Of a stretch of DNA of 64,000 bases, positions 45,693 to 54,917 are shown piece by piece. Below the pieces are notes generated by a model. It ran no database searches, was not told the DNA's origin, and was given only the letters and a program-made list of their open reading frames with translations. The DNA is from Brachyspira intermedia PWS/A (lineage in GTDB: Bacteria; Spirochaetota; Brachyspiria; Brachyspirales; Brachyspiraceae). Location of the stretch: contig NC_017243.1 of NCBI RefSeq assembly GCF_000223215.1, positions 2,294,001 through 2,358,000 of the forward strand, given 5' to 3'. Made by a program: the position numbers and the translations under genes. How positions within the stretch are numbered: position 1 is the first letter of the stretch; every line of letters begins with the position of its first letter.

Positions 45693-48600
45693 ATGCATAA
45701 TAATGAATCAATATATACTGAATTAATAGAAAGATTTTCAAAAAGCGAAGAATTTTTAAATTTCGATATAAAAACTGTAAAAAGTTTAACAGGACTTAAA
45801 GGCGGAAGCGATTCTTTATTTTTCGCATCTCTTTTTAATAATAATGAAGAAAGTATTTTAATAATCAAAGAAAATGAAAGCGATGCTATGCTTTTAAGCC
45901 AATCTTTAAATTTTTACAATATACCTAATTATTATTTCCCTGATTATGACACTGTTCCTTTTACCAAAATGTCTCCTGTTACAGATATAGCACAGGATAG
46001 AATAAATATTTTATATAAATTAATAAATAAAGAAAAATGTATCATAATAACAACTATAAATGCTGTAACTAGAAAATTACCTAATAGAAATGATTTGAAA
46101 AAACTGCCTATATATTTAAATGTAGGCGATAAATTGGATTTAGATAATTTAAGATTAACATTATATGATTTAGGATATGTTATAGAGAGAGAAGTTGCTG
46201 AAAAAGGCACTGCTTCTGTGAGAGGAAGTATAGTAGATGTATTTTCTGTAGAATATGATAATCCCATTAGAATAGAATTATTTGATGAGGAAATAGAAAG
46301 TATAAGACTATTCAATATAGAAGATGGAAGATCTTTCAAAAGCGTAGAAAATATAATTATTTATCCCGTTAGAGAAGCTATTTACAGTGATTCGGCGGTA
46401 AGCGAATTTTTAAATAATAATGAAATTGAAGATGAACTAAAAGACAATATAACAAAAAGAAAGTATTTCGCCGGAAGTGAAACATTACTGCCTATTTTTT
46501 ATAATGATTTAGAAACTATATTTGATTATTTTGATTATGGTTATATATTCATTGATGATGCTTTAAAATTAAAAAATAAACTCATAACTATTATAGATAC
46601 TATAAAAGAAAATTTTAATGATATAGATAATATGTTTACTATAATAGAAGATATTTATAAACTTTATATTGATAATAATTATTTTTCTGAAATAGTAAAA
46701 AAATCAATAAATATATCACCTTTTATAACGGACATAGATATATATAAATTTCATTTTGAAGAAGGTGTTTCTTTTAAATCTAGATTAACAGATTTTCTTG
46801 ATTATGTCAAAGAATATAGAGAAAAAGATTATTTAATTATACTTTCTACAGGACATCATGATCAGGCATTGAGATTTTATAAGATAATGCAGGATTTATC
46901 GCCTACTATCATAACTGAAAATGAAATAGAAGATGAAGAAAAAGATTCTGAAGATAAAGAAATAACTGATAATAAAGAAATAAACAATAATGATAATTTA
47001 GAAAATTCTGAAAATAATGAAGATAATAAAGAAATAATTCTTGAGGATACTAATAAAAAAGAAGAAATAATAAAAGATTATTCAAAAAATGAAAATAATT
47101 TTTATATAATAACAACTCAGGCATCATCAGGCTTCATAAAGAATGATATAAAAACAATATTCATAGCAGATTGGGAAGTATTTGGAAGAAAAAGAAAAAA
47201 GGTAAGAAAGATCCCAAAAGTTAATAAAAACTTAATAGAAACATTTGTAGATTTGAATGTTGGAGATTATGCTGTTCATGTTAATTATGGTATAGGAAAG
47301 TATTTAGGACTAACAAGAAAAATGTCCAATGGTAAAGAAAAAGATTATATCACATTGGAATATGCCAAAGGAGATAAACTTTATATACCTGTAGAGCAAA
47401 TGAACTTCGTACAGAAATATATATCCGGTCATGGAGAAGCCCCAAAATTAACACAGTTAGGCGGAAGTGCTTGGGATAAAATAAAGAGCAAGGCAAGAGA
47501 AGATGCATTAGCTACTGCAAGAGAATTAATAAAGCTTTATGCCATAAGATCCAATATCCGAGGAAATGTTTATGGACCTGACACTCAATGGCAGGACGAT
47601 TTTGAAGCTTCATTTCGTTATGAGGAAACAGTTGATCAGTTGAGGGCTATAAATGATATAAAAGAAGATATGGAAAGTGGCAAGATGATGGATAGGCTTG
47701 TATGCGGCGATGTAGGATTTGGAAAAACAGAAGTCGCATTCAGAGCTGTATTTAAAGCTATAATGGCAGGAAAACAATGTGCTATACTCTGCCCTACTAC
47801 AATATTATCACAGCAGCATTATAATAACGCTAAAAAAAGATTTGAAGACTTCCCTATTAGAATAGAAGTTTTAAATAGATTCGTTACAAGCAAACAAACA
47901 AAGAAGAATAAAGAATTATTAAAAACAGGTTCATGCGATTTGATAGTTGGAACTCATATGCTTTTATCAAAAGATGTGGAGTTTAAAAATCTAGGACTTA
48001 TAGTTATAGATGAAGAGCAGAGATTTGGAGTTAAACATAAAGAGGCATTAAAAAAATTAAGATTAGAAACTGATGTTCTTACACTTTCAGCTACTCCTAT
48101 ACCTAGAACTTTAAATATGGCTTTAACAGGAATAAGAGATATAAGCATAATAGAAACTCCTCCATTAAACAGAATACCTGTAAAAACTTTCGTTACAGAG
48201 TTCACAGAAGATGCTGTTGTAAATGCAATAGAAAGAGAATTGAAAAGAGATGGACAAGTATTTTATCTTTATAACAGAATAGATACTATAGAATCATTTG
48301 CACTTATGATAAAAAAACTTTGTCCTAAAGCCAGAATATGCGTTGCCCATGGAAGAATGACAGGACATCAGCTTGAAAAAATAATGGGCGATTTTATTAA
48401 TCATAAATATGATATATTAGTTTCCACTACCATAATAGAAAACGGAATAGATATACCTAATGCCAATACTATACTAATAGATAATGCAAATAAATTAGGA
48501 TTATCCGAGCTTTATCAATTAAGAGGAAGAGTGGGAAGAAGCGACAGAGAGGCTTATGCTTATATGTTCTATCCTAGCGATTTAGCATTAACAGAAGTTG

Positions 48601-49427
48601 CATATAAAAGACTTGAAGCTATATCCGAACATACAGATTTAGGTGCGGGTTTTAAAATAGCTATGCGTGATTTAGAAATTAGAGGTGCAGGAAATATTTT
48701 AGGTAAAGAACAATCCGGTATGATATATCAAGTTGGTTATGAATTATATACTCAAATGCTAGAAGAAGCTGCAAATGAATATAAAGGCGAAATAAAAGAA
48801 GTAACATTCGATACTGTTATAGACTTAAAGCATAATTTATTTATTCCTGATTCTTATATAGCCGATTCAAAAGAAAAAATATCCGCTTATAAATTAATAA
48901 TGCGTTCACAAAGCGATGAAGATATTGAATATGCTAAAGAGTTTATGATAGATAAATATGGCAAACTTCCGAAAGAATTAGAAGATATTTTCGATATTGC
49001 CAAATTAAAAATTATATTAAAAAGAATGAGAATATTATCTGTTATAGAAGGACAGTATAATATATATCTTAAACTTGATAAACTCTCAAAAATAGATACT
49101 GACAAACTTGTAAAATTAATCAATACAAAAAATTCAGGAGTTTATTTTGATAAAGATAATCTTAATCAATTAATAATACCGGTTATACATGAAAAAGAAA
49201 ATGATATAGAATGGAAATTAGAAAAAATAAAAAATGTAATTCTAGAAATAGAAGGTGAAAATTATGCACCAGATACTAATTCAAAAAATGATAAGAATAT
49301 AAATGATAATCAAGAAGAGCATTCTAAAATGAGCGTCGCAGAAGCTAATATAAAAAATAATAAAAACAATAGAAAAAGAACTGTATCAAGAAGATCGCCT
49401 AAATTAATAAAAGTAAATAAAAAATAA
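45693..49427 (+). CDS. mfd: Transcription-repair coupling factor
   Basis: A 1244-residue Mfd, which removes RNA polymerase stalled at DNA damage and recruits UvrA. The UvrB-like N-terminal part has LTGLKGGSDSLFFASLF and RGSIVDVFS. The RNA-polymerase-interacting domain shows VGDYAVHVNYGIGKYLG. The RecG-like helicase has Walker A CGDVGFGKTEVAFRA, the DEEQRFG box, SATPIPRTLNMAL and QLRGRVGRSDREAYAY. A TRCF domain follows. An acidic, Asn/Glu-rich low-complexity insert (about residues 408-470) lies between the N-terminal part and the polymerase-binding domain. The last 40 residues are a basic tail. Confidence 0.96.
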   Translation: MHNNESIYTELIERFSKSEEFLNFDIKTVKSLTGLKGGSDSLFFASLFNNNEESILIIKENESDAMLLSQSLNFYNIPNYYFPDYDTVPFTKMSPVTDIAQDRINILYKLINKEKCIIITTINAVTRKLPNRNDLKKLPIYLNVGDKLDLDNLRLTLYDLGYVIEREVAEKGTASVRGSIVDVFSVEYDNPIRIELFDEEIESIRLFNIEDGRSFKSVENIIIYPVREAIYSDSAVSEFLNNNEIEDELKDNITKRKYFAGSETLLPIFYNDLETIFDYFDYGYIFIDDALKLKNKLITIIDTIKENFNDIDNMFTIIEDIYKLYIDNNYFSEIVKKSINISPFITDIDIYKFHFEEGVSFKSRLTDFLDYVKEYREKDYLIILSTGHHDQALRFYKIMQDLSPTIITENEIEDEEKDSEDKEITDNKEINNNDNLENSENNEDNKEIILEDTNKKEEIIKDYSKNENNFYIITTQASSGFIKNDIKTIFIADWEVFGRKRKKVRKIPKVNKNLIETFVDLNVGDYAVHVNYGIGKYLGLTRKMSNGKEKDYITLEYAKGDKLYIPVEQMNFVQKYISGHGEAPKLTQLGGSAWDKIKSKAREDALATARELIKLYAIRSNIRGNVYGPDTQWQDDFEASFRYEETVDQLRAINDIKEDMESGKMMDRLVCGDVGFGKTEVAFRAVFKAIMAGKQCAILCPTTILSQQHYNNAKKRFEDFPIRIEVLNRFVTSKQTKKNKELLKTGSCDLIVGTHMLLSKDVEFKNLGLIVIDEEQRFGVKHKEALKKLRLETDVLTLSATPIPRTLNMALTGIRDISIIETPPLNRIPVKTFVTEFTEDAVVNAIERELKRDGQVFYLYNRIDTIESFALMIKKLCPKARICVAHGRMTGHQLEKIMGDFINHKYDILVSTTIIENGIDIPNANTILIDNANKLGLSELYQLRGRVGRSDREAYAYMFYPSDLALTEVAYKRLEAISEHTDLGAGFKIAMRDLEIRGAGNILGKEQSGMIYQVGYELYTQMLEEAANEYKGEIKEVTFDTVIDLKHNLFIPDSYIADSKEKISAYKLIMRSQSDEDIEYAKEFMIDKYGKLPKELEDIFDIAKLKIILKRMRILSVIEGQYNIYLKLDKLSKIDTDKLVKLINTKNSGVYFDKDNLNQLIIPVIHEKENDIEWKLEKIKNVILEIEGENYAPDTNSKNDKNINDNQEEHSKMSVAEANIKNNKNNRKRTVSRRSPKLIKVNKK

Positions 49428-49449
49428 TTATAATATTTGATTCATTTAA

Positions 49450-49503
49450 ACTATATTAAGTATGATTATATGCTACAAATTATACTTAATATAGTTTTTT
49501 TAT
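49450..49503 (+). terminator. Rho-independent terminator of mfd
   Basis: ACTATATTAAGTAT and ATACTTAATATAGT pair perfectly over 14 bases around an 18-base loop, followed by a T-run. Confidence 0.85.
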
Positions 49504-49510
49504 GTATTTT

Positions 49511-49550
49511 TTGATTGAAATTGATTATTTTTGATTGATTTTGATTGATT
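49511..49550 (+). promoter_or_regulatory. Four TTGATT repeats at exact 10-base steps (operator candidate)
   Basis: TTGATT begins at 49511, 49521, 49531 and 49541, each unit one helical turn apart, and lies in front of TATAAT (49567-49572). DeoR-family regulators are known to bind short direct repeats spaced about one turn, so this is probably the operator for the adjacent regulator and fru operon. Confidence 0.6.
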
Positions 49551-49607
49551 TTTATCGTTTTTTTGATATAATTATTAATATAAAGATTAGAAAAAGGAAT
49601 GATAAAG

Positions 49608-50351
49608 GTGCTAAAAGTAAGCAGATACGAATTGATTTTTGAAGTTATAAAAGAGAAAAAGAACATCAAAATTGAAGAATTGATTGAAAGGCTTAACGTT
49701 TCAGAGGCAACAATTAGAAGAGATTTAACTTTTCTTGAAAAAGCAGGAAAGATAAGAAGAGTTCATGGCGGTGCTATATTAGTTGATACTCAGGAAGAAA
49801 GTTTAATATACAAAAAAGAAATATACTCAGAAGAAAAAGAAAAAATAGGAAAGTTTGCTGCTTCATTAGTTGAAAGCGGTAATACAATATATTTAGATGC
49901 AGGAACAAGTGTTTTTGCTATGATTAAATATTTAGCCGGCATAGAAAACATAAAAGTAGTAACTAATGGATTAAGTCATATAGAAGAGCTTTATAACAAA
50001 AAAATAGAAACATACTTAATAGGCGGAAAGATGAAAATGCTTACAGGTGCTTTAGTTGGAGCTAGTGCCGTTTTATCAATAAAGAATTTTAATTTTGATT
50101 TGGCATTTATGGGAGCGAATGGAATAGATATTGACGGCTACTCTACTCCTGACAGTGAAGAAGCTTTGATAAAAAGTGAAGCTGCTTCAAAAGCAAATAA
50201 AACTTATTTTCTATGCGATGAATCAAAATTAAAAAAGAAAAGTTTAATTAATTTTTATCACTTGGAAGATTCTTATTTGATAACAAATGCAAAAGAAATA
50301 GATGATAATATAAAAAATAAATTAAAAGATTTATACATTGTCAATTCATAA
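49608..50351 (+). CDS. fruR: DeoR-family transcriptional regulator of the fructose operon
   Basis: A protein of about 247 residues. The N-terminal helix-turn-helix is VSRYELIFEVIKEKKNIKIEELIERLNVSEATIRRDLTFLEKAG. The DeoR signature IRRVHGGAIL follows. The sugar-phosphate sensor domain contains IGKFAASLVESGNTIYLDAGTS and GANGIDIDGYSTPD. The GTG at 49608 is preferred because AAGGA fits it; an ATG at 49599 would begin just after that site. Its place before fruK-fruA implies it senses fructose 1-phosphate (inference). Family certain, symbol from context. Confidence 0.88.
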   Translation: MLKVSRYELIFEVIKEKKNIKIEELIERLNVSEATIRRDLTFLEKAGKIRRVHGGAILVDTQEESLIYKKEIYSEEKEKIGKFAASLVESGNTIYLDAGTSVFAMIKYLAGIENIKVVTNGLSHIEELYNKKIETYLIGGKMKMLTGALVGASAVLSIKNFNFDLAFMGANGIDIDGYSTPDSEEALIKSEAASKANKTYFLCDESKLKKKSLINFYHLEDSYLITNAKEIDDNIKNKLKDLYIVNS

Positions 50352-50368
50352 AAAGTGAGGGATTATTT

Positions 50369-51316
50369 ATGATATATACTTTAACATTAAATCCGGCTGT
50401 AGACTATTATATAGACATGAATAACTTTGAAGAAGGAGATCTAAACAAAGTTAATAATGCCTATACATTGGCCGGAGGAAAAGGAATTAATGTTTCCAAA
50501 GTTTTAAAAAATTTCAATATTGATTCTATTGCTTTGGGATTCTGCGGAGGCTTTACAGGAGATTATATAAAAAAGCATCTTAAAGGATACGGCATAAAAG
50601 AAAATTTTATTTATTTAGAGGAAGATACAAGAATCAATATAAAATTAAAAACAAATAAAACAGAAAGCGAAATAGCAGGAAAATCTCCTAATATTTCAAA
50701 AGAAAAAGTTAATGAACTATTAAACTATATAAAAAACAATATAAAAGAAAATGATATATTGGTTTTATCTGGAAGCGTTCCTAATTCTATTGACAGTTCT
50801 ATATACAAAGATATTATAGCAAATGCAAATAAAAATATAAAAGTGATATTAGATGCAAGAGATGAAGCATTCAAATTCGGATTAAAAGAAAAAGTATTTC
50901 TCACAAAACCTAATAAAAAAGAATTAAGCGAATACTTTAATAAAAATATAGAATCAGCAGATGATATCATAAAATATGCAAGAGAACTAATAAAAGAAGG
51001 AAGTGAAAATGTAATAGTTTCTTTAGGAAAAGATGGTTCTATACTTGTAACAAAAGATAAGGCATATATAGGAAATGCTCCTGATGGAAAATTGATTAGT
51101 TCTGTAGGTGCCGGAGATTCCATGGTGGCTGGTATAGTTTACGGTATAAGCAATAATTTAAATATAATTGATTCTTATAAATATGCTATAGCAAGCGGAA
51201 GCTCTACAGCATGTTCTGAAGGGTTAACTACATTTGAAAATATGAATAAATTTCTAGAAAAAGTAGAAATAAAAAAATTAATTAAAGTTTATAAAGTTAA
51301 TATAAATGGAGGCTAA
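50369..51316 (+). CDS. fruK: 1-phosphofructokinase
   Basis: A 315-residue PfkB/ribokinase-family kinase that converts fructose 1-phosphate to fructose 1,6-bisphosphate with ATP. MIYTLTLNPAVDYYIDM is the typical FruK N-terminus. LAGGKGINVSKVLKNF is the PfkB signature 1, and SSVGAGDSMVAGI holds the catalytic Asp with the anion hole (signature 2). GAGGG precedes the ATG. It is 17 bases after fruR and ends two bases before fruA, so the three form an operon. Confidence 0.95.
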   Translation: MIYTLTLNPAVDYYIDMNNFEEGDLNKVNNAYTLAGGKGINVSKVLKNFNIDSIALGFCGGFTGDYIKKHLKGYGIKENFIYLEEDTRINIKLKTNKTESEIAGKSPNISKEKVNELLNYIKNNIKENDILVLSGSVPNSIDSSIYKDIIANANKNIKVILDARDEAFKFGLKEKVFLTKPNKKELSEYFNKNIESADDIIKYARELIKEGSENVIVSLGKDGSILVTKDKAYIGNAPDGKLISSVGAGDSMVAGIVYGISNNLNIIDSYKYAIASGSSTACSEGLTTFENMNKFLEKVEIKKLIKVYKVNINGG

Positions 51317-51318
51317 AA

Positions 51319-53199
51319 ATGCTAAAAGATGTTATAACTTTAGATTGTATTAATACAGATCTAAAGGGAACAACTAAATCAGAAATTATAGATGAAATGG
51401 TAGATATTCTCTATAATAATGGTAAATTAAATGACAGAGAAGAGTATAAACAAGAAATACTAAAAAGAGAAGCACAAAGCTCAACAGGTATGGAAGAAGG
51501 AATAGCAATACCTCATGGTAAAACTAAAGCCGTGAAAATTCCTACTGTTGCAATAGGTATTTCAAAAAAAGGCGTTGATTATGAATCATTAGACGGAGAG
51601 CCTTCTCATTTATTTTTTATGATAGCAGCTCCTGAAAACTCAAATGATTCTCATATAGAATTATTATCAAAAATCACTACCCTACTTCTTGAAGATGATA
51701 TAAGAGAGGCACTTTTAAATGCTAAAAGCAAAGAAGAAGTTTTAGATATATTAATAAAAAATGCTGAAAAAGATAATGAAAACTCATCATTAAATCATGA
51801 AACTAATAACAGCAATGATTCATATCAAGTATTAGCAGTAACAGCCTGCCCTACTGGAATAGCACATACCTATATGGCTGCCGATGCCTTGCTTAAAAAA
51901 GGTAAAGAACTTGGTATTACTATAAAAGTAGAAACTAATGGTTCAAGCGGTGTAAAAAATGAACTTACAAAAGATGAAATAAAAAATGCCAAAGGTATAA
52001 TAGTAGCTGCTGATAAAAATGTTGCTATGGAAAGATTTGCAGGAAAGAATGTTGATATAGTGGGAGTAAAAGAGGCAATAAAAAATCCTGAACAATTAAT
52101 AAAAAATGCTATGAATCAAACAGCTCCTATATATCATAGTAATGAAGATAATACTCAAACTTCAAATAAATTTGCTAAGAAACCAAAAACAGGCGTATAT
52201 AAACATTTAATGTCAGGTGTATCAAATATGCTTCCATTCGTTGTAGGCGGAGGTATATTAATAGCATTTTCATTTATGTTTGGTATTAATGCCAGCAATC
52301 CGAATGATCCTTCATACAATTATTTTGCTAAACTTTTAAATGATATAGGAGGAGGAAATGCATTCTTCCTAATGGTTCCTGTAATGTCAGCATTCATTGG
52401 TATGAGTATTGCTGACAGACCGGGATTTGCTCCTGCTATGGTTGGAGGATTAATATCATTAAACAGCGGCGGCGGATTTTTAGGAGGTTTGATAGGAGGA
52501 TTTTTAGGCGGATACATCACTCTTTTATTAAAAAAAGTATTTAATAAGTTGCCTGAAAGTTTAGACGGAATTAAACCTGTTTTACTATATCCTTTATTTG
52601 GTATATTCATTACAGGTGCTATAATGTATTTATTCATTGTTAATCCTATAGCTGCAATCAATACAGGAATTTCAAATTTCTTGAAAAACTTGGGAACAGG
52701 AAACTTAATATTATTAGGTGCTTTACTAGGTGCCATGATGTCCACTGATATGGGAGGCCCTATAAATAAAGCTGCTTTCACATTCGGTATAGCTATGATA
52801 GCTTCAGGACAGTACGCTCCTCATGCTGCAGTTATGGCTGGCGGAATGGTTCCTCCTTTGGGAATAGCTTTGGCTACTACAATATTCAGAAATAAATTCT
52901 CTGCTGATGAAAGAGATGCCGGAAAAACATGCTATGTTATGGGACTTTCATTCATTACTGAAGGAGCCATACCATTTGCCGCATCAGACCCTATAAGAGT
53001 AATACCATCTTGTATGATAGGTGCTGCAATTTCAGGTGCTTTAACTATGGCTTTTCATATAGAACTTAGAGCCCCTCATGGCGGAATATTCGTTTTGCCT
53101 ATAGTTAATAATCCTGTAATGTATTTACTTGCTATAGTAGTTGGTTCTGTAATAACTGCTCTTTTACTTGGATTTATTAAGAAACCTGCTGAAAATTAA
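51319..53199 (+). CDS. fruA: PTS fructose transporter subunit IIABC
   Basis: A 626-residue fused PTS permease that imports fructose as fructose 1-phosphate. EIIA (about 1-150) has the active His in GIAIPHGKTKAVKIP. EIIB (about 172-270) has the phosphorylated Cys in VTACPTGIAHTYMAADAL. EIIC (about 290-620) has eight or more hydrophobic helices and MSTDMGGPINKAAF. GGAGG precedes the ATG. HPr and EI are not in this window. Confidence 0.95.
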   Translation: MLKDVITLDCINTDLKGTTKSEIIDEMVDILYNNGKLNDREEYKQEILKREAQSSTGMEEGIAIPHGKTKAVKIPTVAIGISKKGVDYESLDGEPSHLFFMIAAPENSNDSHIELLSKITTLLLEDDIREALLNAKSKEEVLDILIKNAEKDNENSSLNHETNNSNDSYQVLAVTACPTGIAHTYMAADALLKKGKELGITIKVETNGSSGVKNELTKDEIKNAKGIIVAADKNVAMERFAGKNVDIVGVKEAIKNPEQLIKNAMNQTAPIYHSNEDNTQTSNKFAKKPKTGVYKHLMSGVSNMLPFVVGGGILIAFSFMFGINASNPNDPSYNYFAKLLNDIGGGNAFFLMVPVMSAFIGMSIADRPGFAPAMVGGLISLNSGGGFLGGLIGGFLGGYITLLLKKVFNKLPESLDGIKPVLLYPLFGIFITGAIMYLFIVNPIAAINTGISNFLKNLGTGNLILLGALLGAMMSTDMGGPINKAAFTFGIAMIASGQYAPHAAVMAGGMVPPLGIALATTIFRNKFSADERDAGKTCYVMGLSFITEGAIPFAASDPIRVIPSCMIGAAISGALTMAFHIELRAPHGGIFVLPIVNNPVMYLLAIVVGSVITALLLGFIKKPAEN

Positions 53200-53219
53200 C
53201 ATATATCTTCTTACAAAAA

Positions 53220-53255
53220 AGGCTGTATCCTCAAATAAAGATACAGCCTAACTTT
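53220..53255. terminator. Bidirectional Rho-independent terminator
   Basis: AGGCTGTATC and GATACAGCCT form a perfect 10-bp stem, with T-runs on both strands, between fruA and the convergent oppA-type gene. Confidence 0.9.
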
Positions 53256-53281
53256 TTACTTCATAATAAAATTATATAAAA

Positions 53282-54883
53282 CTATTCTAAATAACAATGA
53301 TGGAATCTATGAAATCCTAGAGGATCATAATAAACGCCTTTTAATTTAGGAGATACAAGCAAAGGTTCTGTATAATAATATATAGGTATTATGGCTTCTT
53401 CTCTCATTAGCATTTCTTCTGCCTTATGCATAGTCTGCATTCTAAACTTTTGATCTCCTGAAAGCATAACTTGATTTATTATATCATCATAAGCCTTATT
53501 ACTATAAACGCTGTAATTATTAGGAGAATAACTTAAACATAAAGTCATAAAGTTTATAGGATCATCAAAATCTCCGTTCCATGCTCCTCTTGCCATAGTG
53601 ATGTTTCTGTCGTATCTTGTCTGCAAAAATACTGCCCATTCTTCCTGAGTCAAAGTTACATCAATACCAAGATTCTCTTTCCACATCTGCTGAACTGCTT
53701 CAAATATTTTTACATGCAGTCCCGGATCTGTTTTAAACTCCATAACAGGAAAGCCTTCTCCATTAGGATATCCTGCCTCAGCCATTAATTTCTTAGCTTC
53801 CTCAACATTTTTAGCATATCCATTTTCAGTTATATCTATATATTCTCCACCGTTTTTTCTGAAATCTCCCTCATAGTCAGATATTCCAAAAGGAACTAAA
53901 GCACCTGCTGGCTTCTCACCTCCTCTTGTAATTTGCTCCACTATATAATTTCTATCAATGGCAAGAGATAATGCTCTTCTTACTCTTACATCTTTCAATA
54001 TCTCATTAGTTAAATTCAAGCAGTAATAATATGAAGATATTCTAGGTTCTATTACTATTAGTCCTTCTTTTTGAAGTGTCTTTATATCCTGTCTTGGGAA
54101 AGATCTTGCAAAATGCAAAGAACCTGCTTTAACTCCTGCAACAGAAGCAGTTTCATTTTCCATAAGAACAAATGTAATCTTATCAGGAACTATATCTTCT
54201 ACATTCCAATAATTGGTATTTTTTACCATTACAAGACTTTCATCTCTGTTTCTTTCTATAAGTTTAAAAGCACCATTTCCTATATAAGTATCTGCATTTA
54301 AAGTCCATTCATCTCCGTACTGTTCTATAATATCTTTTCTAAGAGGATAGAATGTAGGAAAACTTAAAAGCTCTAAAAAATATGCTGTAGGAGCTTCAAG
54401 CTGAACTTCTAAAGTATAATCATCTATTGCTTTTATACCTAAACTTTCTTTAGGCATAGTGCCTGCTGTTATAGCTTTAGCATTTTTTACAGGTTCATGC
54501 TGATATCCGTATTGACTTCCTGTAGCAGGATCAACAACCCTTTGCCAAGAATAAACAAAATCGCTTGCAACAACTGGCTTTCCATCTGTCCATTTTGAAT
54601 TAGTTCTAAGTTTGAATGTATAAGTAAGTCCGTCCTCACTTATCTCCCAGCTTTCAGCCACTCCTGGAGTCAATTTTCCTTCAGAGTCTTTTTCTATTAA
54701 TCCTTCAAATGTATGCATCAAATAAAATACTGCATCCGAAGTTACATTTATACTGGGGTCTATAGTATTTGGTTCAGGACCAGTATTAATAAATATAGAT
54801 ATACCATCTTCTGATTTATTATTATTTGAACATGATATTATAAATGATATAAAAATCATAAATAAAATAAATATTTTTTTCAT
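53282..54883 (-). CDS. OppA-type peptide-binding lipoprotein 1
   Basis: A 533-residue solute-binding protein of the OppA/SBP_bac_5 class. The signal peptide ends in the lipobox FIISC. Typical parts are INTGPEPNTIDPSINVTSDAVFYLMHTFEGL, VASDFVYSWQRVVDPATGS and VRRALSLAIDRNYIVEQI. It would hand oligopeptides to an Opp-type ABC permease; none is present here. It is 34 bases downstream of a close paralogue and downstream of a run of receptor genes. Confidence 0.93.
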   Translation of the reverse strand: MKKIFILFMIFISFIISCSNNNKSEDGISIFINTGPEPNTIDPSINVTSDAVFYLMHTFEGLIEKDSEGKLTPGVAESWEISEDGLTYTFKLRTNSKWTDGKPVVASDFVYSWQRVVDPATGSQYGYQHEPVKNAKAITAGTMPKESLGIKAIDDYTLEVQLEAPTAYFLELLSFPTFYPLRKDIIEQYGDEWTLNADTYIGNGAFKLIERNRDESLVMVKNTNYWNVEDIVPDKITFVLMENETASVAGVKAGSLHFARSFPRQDIKTLQKEGLIVIEPRISSYYYCLNLTNEILKDVRVRRALSLAIDRNYIVEQITRGGEKPAGALVPFGISDYEGDFRKNGGEYIDITENGYAKNVEEAKKLMAEAGYPNGEGFPVMEFKTDPGLHVKIFEAVQQMWKENLGIDVTLTQEEWAVFLQTRYDRNITMARGAWNGDFDDPINFMTLCLSYSPNNYSVYSNKAYDDIINQVMLSGDQKFRMQTMHKAEEMLMREEAIIPIYYYTEPLLVSPKLKGVYYDPLGFHRFHHCYLE

Positions 54884-54917
54884 CTATAGTTAACTCCTAA
54901 CATTTATATAAAGAAAA

